From contig CAAGSD010000056.1 in assembly GCA_900772845.1 (NCBI GenBank), positions 1-6,508 on the forward strand: DNA of 6,508 nucleotides. Direction: 5' to 3'. This document shows positions 6,244 through 6,508 of the stretch, in pieces. This DNA comes from Lachnospiraceae bacterium (GTDB lineage: Bacteria; Bacillota; Clostridia; Lachnospirales; Lachnospiraceae). The number at the start of each line of letters is the position of its first letter. Within the stretch, counting starts at the first letter, position 1. Under the pieces are notes generated by a model. That model was given only the letters and a program-made list of their open reading frames with translations, made no database searches and was not told where the DNA came from. A program made the position numbers and the translations under genes.

Positions 6244-6272
6244 TTGACATTTGGTGAGAATTTATGTAAACT
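6244..6272 (+). promoter_or_regulatory. Promoter of the tRNA cluster
   Basis: A perfect TTGACA (6244-6249) is followed after 17 bp by TAAACT (6267-6272), a four-of-six -10 box preceded by TG. The predicted start near 6279 lies about 53 nt before the tRNA-Phe 5' end, leaving a leader for RNase P to remove. A strong -35 is expected for a stable-RNA promoter. Confidence 0.7.
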
Positions 6273-6331
6273 ACGATTGTTGTGACGCAGAGCAGTCATG
6301 AAACAGGATTGCAGGTAGGATTAAGTCGCTG

Positions 6332-6404
<73 letters not shown>

Positions 6405-6409
6405 TTTTC

Positions 6410-6443
6410 GCAGGACACCATTTCATAAAAATGGCCGCCCTGC
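6410..6443 (+). other. Hairpin between the two tRNAs
   Basis: GCAGG (6410-6414) pairs with CCTGC (6439-6443) and CCATTT (6418-6423) with AAATGG (6429-6434), separated by an internal loop (ACA opposite CCGC). It fills most of the 54-nt spacer. No T-run follows, so it is not an intrinsic terminator. A role in processing the tRNA precursor is possible but is inference. Confidence 0.45.
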
Positions 6444-6458
6444 TTCATATATAAACAT

Positions 6459-6508
6459 GCGGGTGTAGTTCAATGGTAGAACACCAGCCTTCCAAGCTGG
6501 ATACGTGG
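6459..6508 (+). tRNA. tRNA-Gly (anticodon TCC), 3' part beyond the window
   Basis: The 5' acceptor strand is GCGGGTG (6459-6465). The D-arm is GTTC-AATGGTA-GAAC (6468-6482). The anticodon arm pairs CCAGC (6484-6488) with GCTGG (6496-6500) around CTTCCAA, with TCC at 6491-6493 reading GGA/GGG glycine codons. The window ends in the variable loop/T-arm, so the acceptor 3' strand cannot be checked. It probably belongs to the same transcript as tRNA-Phe. Confidence 0.93.

Noticed and set aside
6260..6331. Resemblance to a cyclic di-GMP-I (GEMM) riboswitch: GTAAAC, then GTGACGCAGAGC, then GATTGCAGGTAGG
   Set aside because: The motif order is similar, but the first hairpin has a mismatch and a GATT loop in place of a GNRA loop, GACGCAAAGC is not exact, and the first part overlaps the -10 box of a tRNA promoter. 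A riboswitch leader on a tRNA transcript would be odd. A covariance-model search of 6230-6335 would settle it.

Overview
The window looks like chromosomal DNA from a Gram-positive gut-type clostridium, most likely Lachnospiraceae. That is an inference from gene families rather than a match to a known genome: a PAS-GGDEF-EAL protein, a YerB/DUF3048 lipoprotein, a MATE transporter and a DUF3810 protein, all behind strong AGGAG-type ribosome binding sites, and a tRNA-Phe gene that does not encode CCA. Every confident gene is on the + strand, in three transcription units plus a tRNA cluster that runs off the right edge.

Left edge, 1-426: no confident protein gene. Positions 1-166 hold back-to-back hairpins (1-14, 17-41, 52-84, 97-128, 139-164) that look like a structured RNA or the end of a mobile element, with the + strand as the folded strand. 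I do not recognise the family. Next comes an AT-rich stretch with a perfect 22-bp palindrome (231-252), then an extended -10 promoter (358-366) for the first gene.

427-2121: a cytoplasmic PAS-GGDEF-EAL protein whose GGDEF signature is degenerate (SGAKF) but whose EAL catalytic residues are all present. It probably degrades cyclic di-GMP. A weak AT-rich terminator follows.

2164-3445: a single-gene unit with a good promoter (TGGACA-17-TACAAT), a DUF3048/YerB-like lipoprotein whose codon use resembles that of a highly expressed gene, and a strong intrinsic terminator.

3506-6206: a two-gene operon. A direct repeat, GATAACGCT twice at a 21-bp period, sits over the likely promoter. A MATE efflux transporter follows, then, 7 bases later with its ribosome binding site overlapping the MATE stop codon, a membrane-anchored DUF3810 protein with a HELAH zinc-metallopeptidase motif predicted outside the cell.

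6244-6508: a near-consensus promoter driving tRNA-Phe(GAA), a 34-nt inter-tRNA hairpin, and tRNA-Gly(TCC) cut by the window edge.

The least explained signals are the structured RNA-like element at the left edge, with its possible alternative pairings, and the repeat pair upstream of the MATE/metallopeptidase operon. No CRISPR array, integrase or complete insertion sequence was seen.
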